From: Pseudomonadota bacterium | GTDB lineage: Bacteria; Bdellovibrionota; Bdellovibrionia; Bdellovibrionales; JAEYZS01 | DNA: 5,124 bases | Assembly (NCBI GenBank): GCA_023427925.1 | Contig: JAEYZS010000028.1 | Coordinates: 1-5,124 of the forward strand | Reading direction: 5' to 3' | Shown: positions 5,105-5,124 of the stretch, piece after piece | Layout: each line of letters opens with the position of its first letter | How positions within the stretch are numbered: the first letter of the stretch is position 1 | The notes under the pieces: generated by a model | Seen by the model: the letters and a program-made list of their open reading frames with translations, nothing else | What the model was told of the DNA's origin: nothing | The model's database searches: none | Made by a program: the position numbers and the translations under genes

Positions 5105-5124
5105 ATGAAATTATACCTACTAAG
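5105..5124 (+). CDS. 5' end of the junction-spanning secreted-protein gene
   Basis: ATG and the next codons (MKLYLL, then the first two bases of a partial codon) run off the right edge and continue in frame from the matching bases at the left edge. The first gene described at 1-444 is this gene; together they encode the signal peptide MKLYLLSALFLSSLFF and the mature protein. Bases 5108-5124 duplicate 1-17 and should be counted once. Confidence 0.85.
5108..5124 (+). repeat. Right copy of 17-bp terminal direct repeat (circle overlap)
   Basis: Identical to bases 1-17. Merging the two copies gives a closed molecule of 5107 bp. Confidence 0.9.

Overview
This window looks like one complete small circular DNA molecule rather than a slice of a chromosome. 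The first 17 bases (1-17) are repeated exactly as the last 17 (5108-5124). A gene that starts at the right edge with a strong ribosome binding site continues in frame at base 1, where it gains the missing half of its signal peptide. Closing the ends gives a circle of 5107 bp. The base composition is AT-rich by eye. The cargo includes three small proteins with Sec-type signal peptides ending in A-x-A-like sites, which suggests a Gram-negative host. The recombinase and replication-relaxation-like sequences remind me of Bdellovibrionota, but that is recollection and weak evidence.

Layout on the circle: (1) 5105 across the junction to 444 (+) is a 148-residue secreted protein of unknown function. 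It is divergent from a LysR-type regulator at 4104-4997 (-) across a 107-bp gap that holds an 18-bp dyad. (2) 445-698 is non-coding and carries a hairpin after the first gene and a good intrinsic terminator for the gene on the other side. (3) 699-1373 (-) is an intact small serine recombinase, overlapped by 4 bp (ATGA) by the catalytic-domain-less C-terminal part of a large serine recombinase (1370 to about 2185, -). (4) About 2186-2718 is a scrapyard: an internal piece of a replication-relaxation-like protein (-) is fused to the recombinase remnant on one side and abuts the C-terminal piece of a HigA-like antitoxin (+) on the other. (5) 2719-2808 holds two hairpins that separate this block from (6) a two-gene operon of small secreted proteins (3378-3791, then 2809-3354, both -) with a recognisable promoter. 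(7) 3792-4103 is non-coding, with AT-rich palindromes next to a 112-bp stretch closed by a 15-bp inverted repeat. It is the best place to look for a replication origin.

Inferred overall logic: three exported proteins of unknown function are the main intact cargo, at least one probably controlled by the LysR regulator. The rest of the molecule is an active-looking serine recombinase and the debris of older mobile-element genes. I see no intact replication initiator, relaxase or complete toxin-antitoxin pair, so how the circle is maintained is the main open question.
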